This document shows positions 22,873-23,000 of a stretch of DNA of 23,000 nucleotides, piece after piece. Position 1 is the stretch's first letter. The number at the start of each line of letters is the position of its first letter. A model generated the notes under the pieces. That model ran no database searches and had not been told where the DNA came from. It worked only from the letters and a program-made list of their open reading frames with translations. Made by a program: the position numbers and the translations under genes. Source of the DNA: Desulfohalobiaceae bacterium (GTDB lineage Bacteria; Desulfobacterota; Desulfovibrionia; Desulfovibrionales; Desulfothermaceae); assembly GCA_021737525.1 (NCBI GenBank), contig JAIPDU010000004.1:1-23000 (forward strand), written 5' to 3'.

Positions 22873-23000
22873 ATGCCCAAAATCGTCATCCTCGGAGCCG
22901 GAACCGCGGGAACCATGATGGCCAACAGGCTCTGCGAGAGCCTGCGGCCGGAAATCGAAAACAACGAATGCTCCATCACCGTGGTGGACAAGAACCGGGA
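22873..23000 (+). CDS. FAD-dependent oxidoreductase, sulfide:quinone reductase-like (partial, 5' end only)
   Basis: The first 42 codons of a flavoprotein run out of the window. They begin MPKIVILGAGTAGTMMANRL, a classic beta-alpha-beta dinucleotide fold with the GxGxxG-type loop GAGTAGT, followed about 25 residues later by ITVVDKNR, the acidic end of the second strand that binds the FAD ribose. The GTAGTMMAN wording is typical of SQR-like proteins of anaerobes, which oxidise sulfide or act on other sulfur or quinone partners at the membrane. GGAGG lies 4 bases before the ATG. The redox cysteines lie outside the window, so the exact subfamily is unproven. Confidence 0.75.
   Translation, partial: MPKIVILGAGTAGTMMANRLCESLRPEIENNECSITVVDKNR

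Overview
The window is GC-rich, densely packed bacterial chromosome. The gene mix fits an anaerobic or facultatively anaerobic proteobacterium or desulfobacterote: a branched-chain-type ABC uptake cluster with AMP-forming CoA ligases, an octaheme hydroxylamine-oxidoreductase-like cytochrome, a flavodiiron protein, a DUF6448 protein, the start of a sulfide:quinone-reductase-like flavoprotein, and CACAGAG-type dispersed repeats. I favour Desulfobacterota. That is inference from gene content only; no rRNA, tRNA or other marker gene is present.

Layout. Positions 1-874 (minus) hold the 5' part of a CPA2-type cation:proton antiporter that runs off the window. Positions 1152-11265 (minus) form one long gene set, transcribed from right to left: livG, long-chain-type acyl-CoA synthetase, livH, livM, a 254-bp repeat, a periplasmic binding protein, livF, a lipoprotein with an LEA/WHy-like domain, a second unusual acyl-CoA-synthetase-like protein, and a universal stress protein, closed by an intrinsic terminator at 1053-1099. 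It reads as uptake of an acyl or aromatic acid (or amino acid) followed by CoA activation. Positions 11820-13337 (minus) encode the octaheme cytochrome. Positions 13452-13861 are packed with palindromes and an 8-bp tandem repeat. Positions 13847-19333 (minus) form an apparent flavodiiron protein - membrane fusion protein - RND pump operon. From 19737 rightward (plus) come a CBS-pair protein, an HPP membrane protein, a DUF488 protein, a second copy of the dispersed repeat, a secreted DUF6448 protein and the start of a flavoprotein.

The strongest unexplained signals are non-coding. Two copies of one dispersed element (6197-6450 and 21321-21672) match at about 95% by hand alignment. The complete copy has 19-bp terminal inverted repeats flanked by TA inside CTAG. 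Both copies abut a TAG stop codon. Both carry what looks like the last 18 codons of a GxxExxY-family protein. One copy has gained a perfect 15-bp-arm palindrome with a TTAA duplication. Two near-identical FNR-type operators (TTGAC-N4-ATCAA) lie at 19464 and 21816. The octaheme cytochrome, flavodiiron protein and HPP protein suggest a nitrogen-oxide and oxygen-handling neighbourhood, but the sequence alone does not prove substrates.
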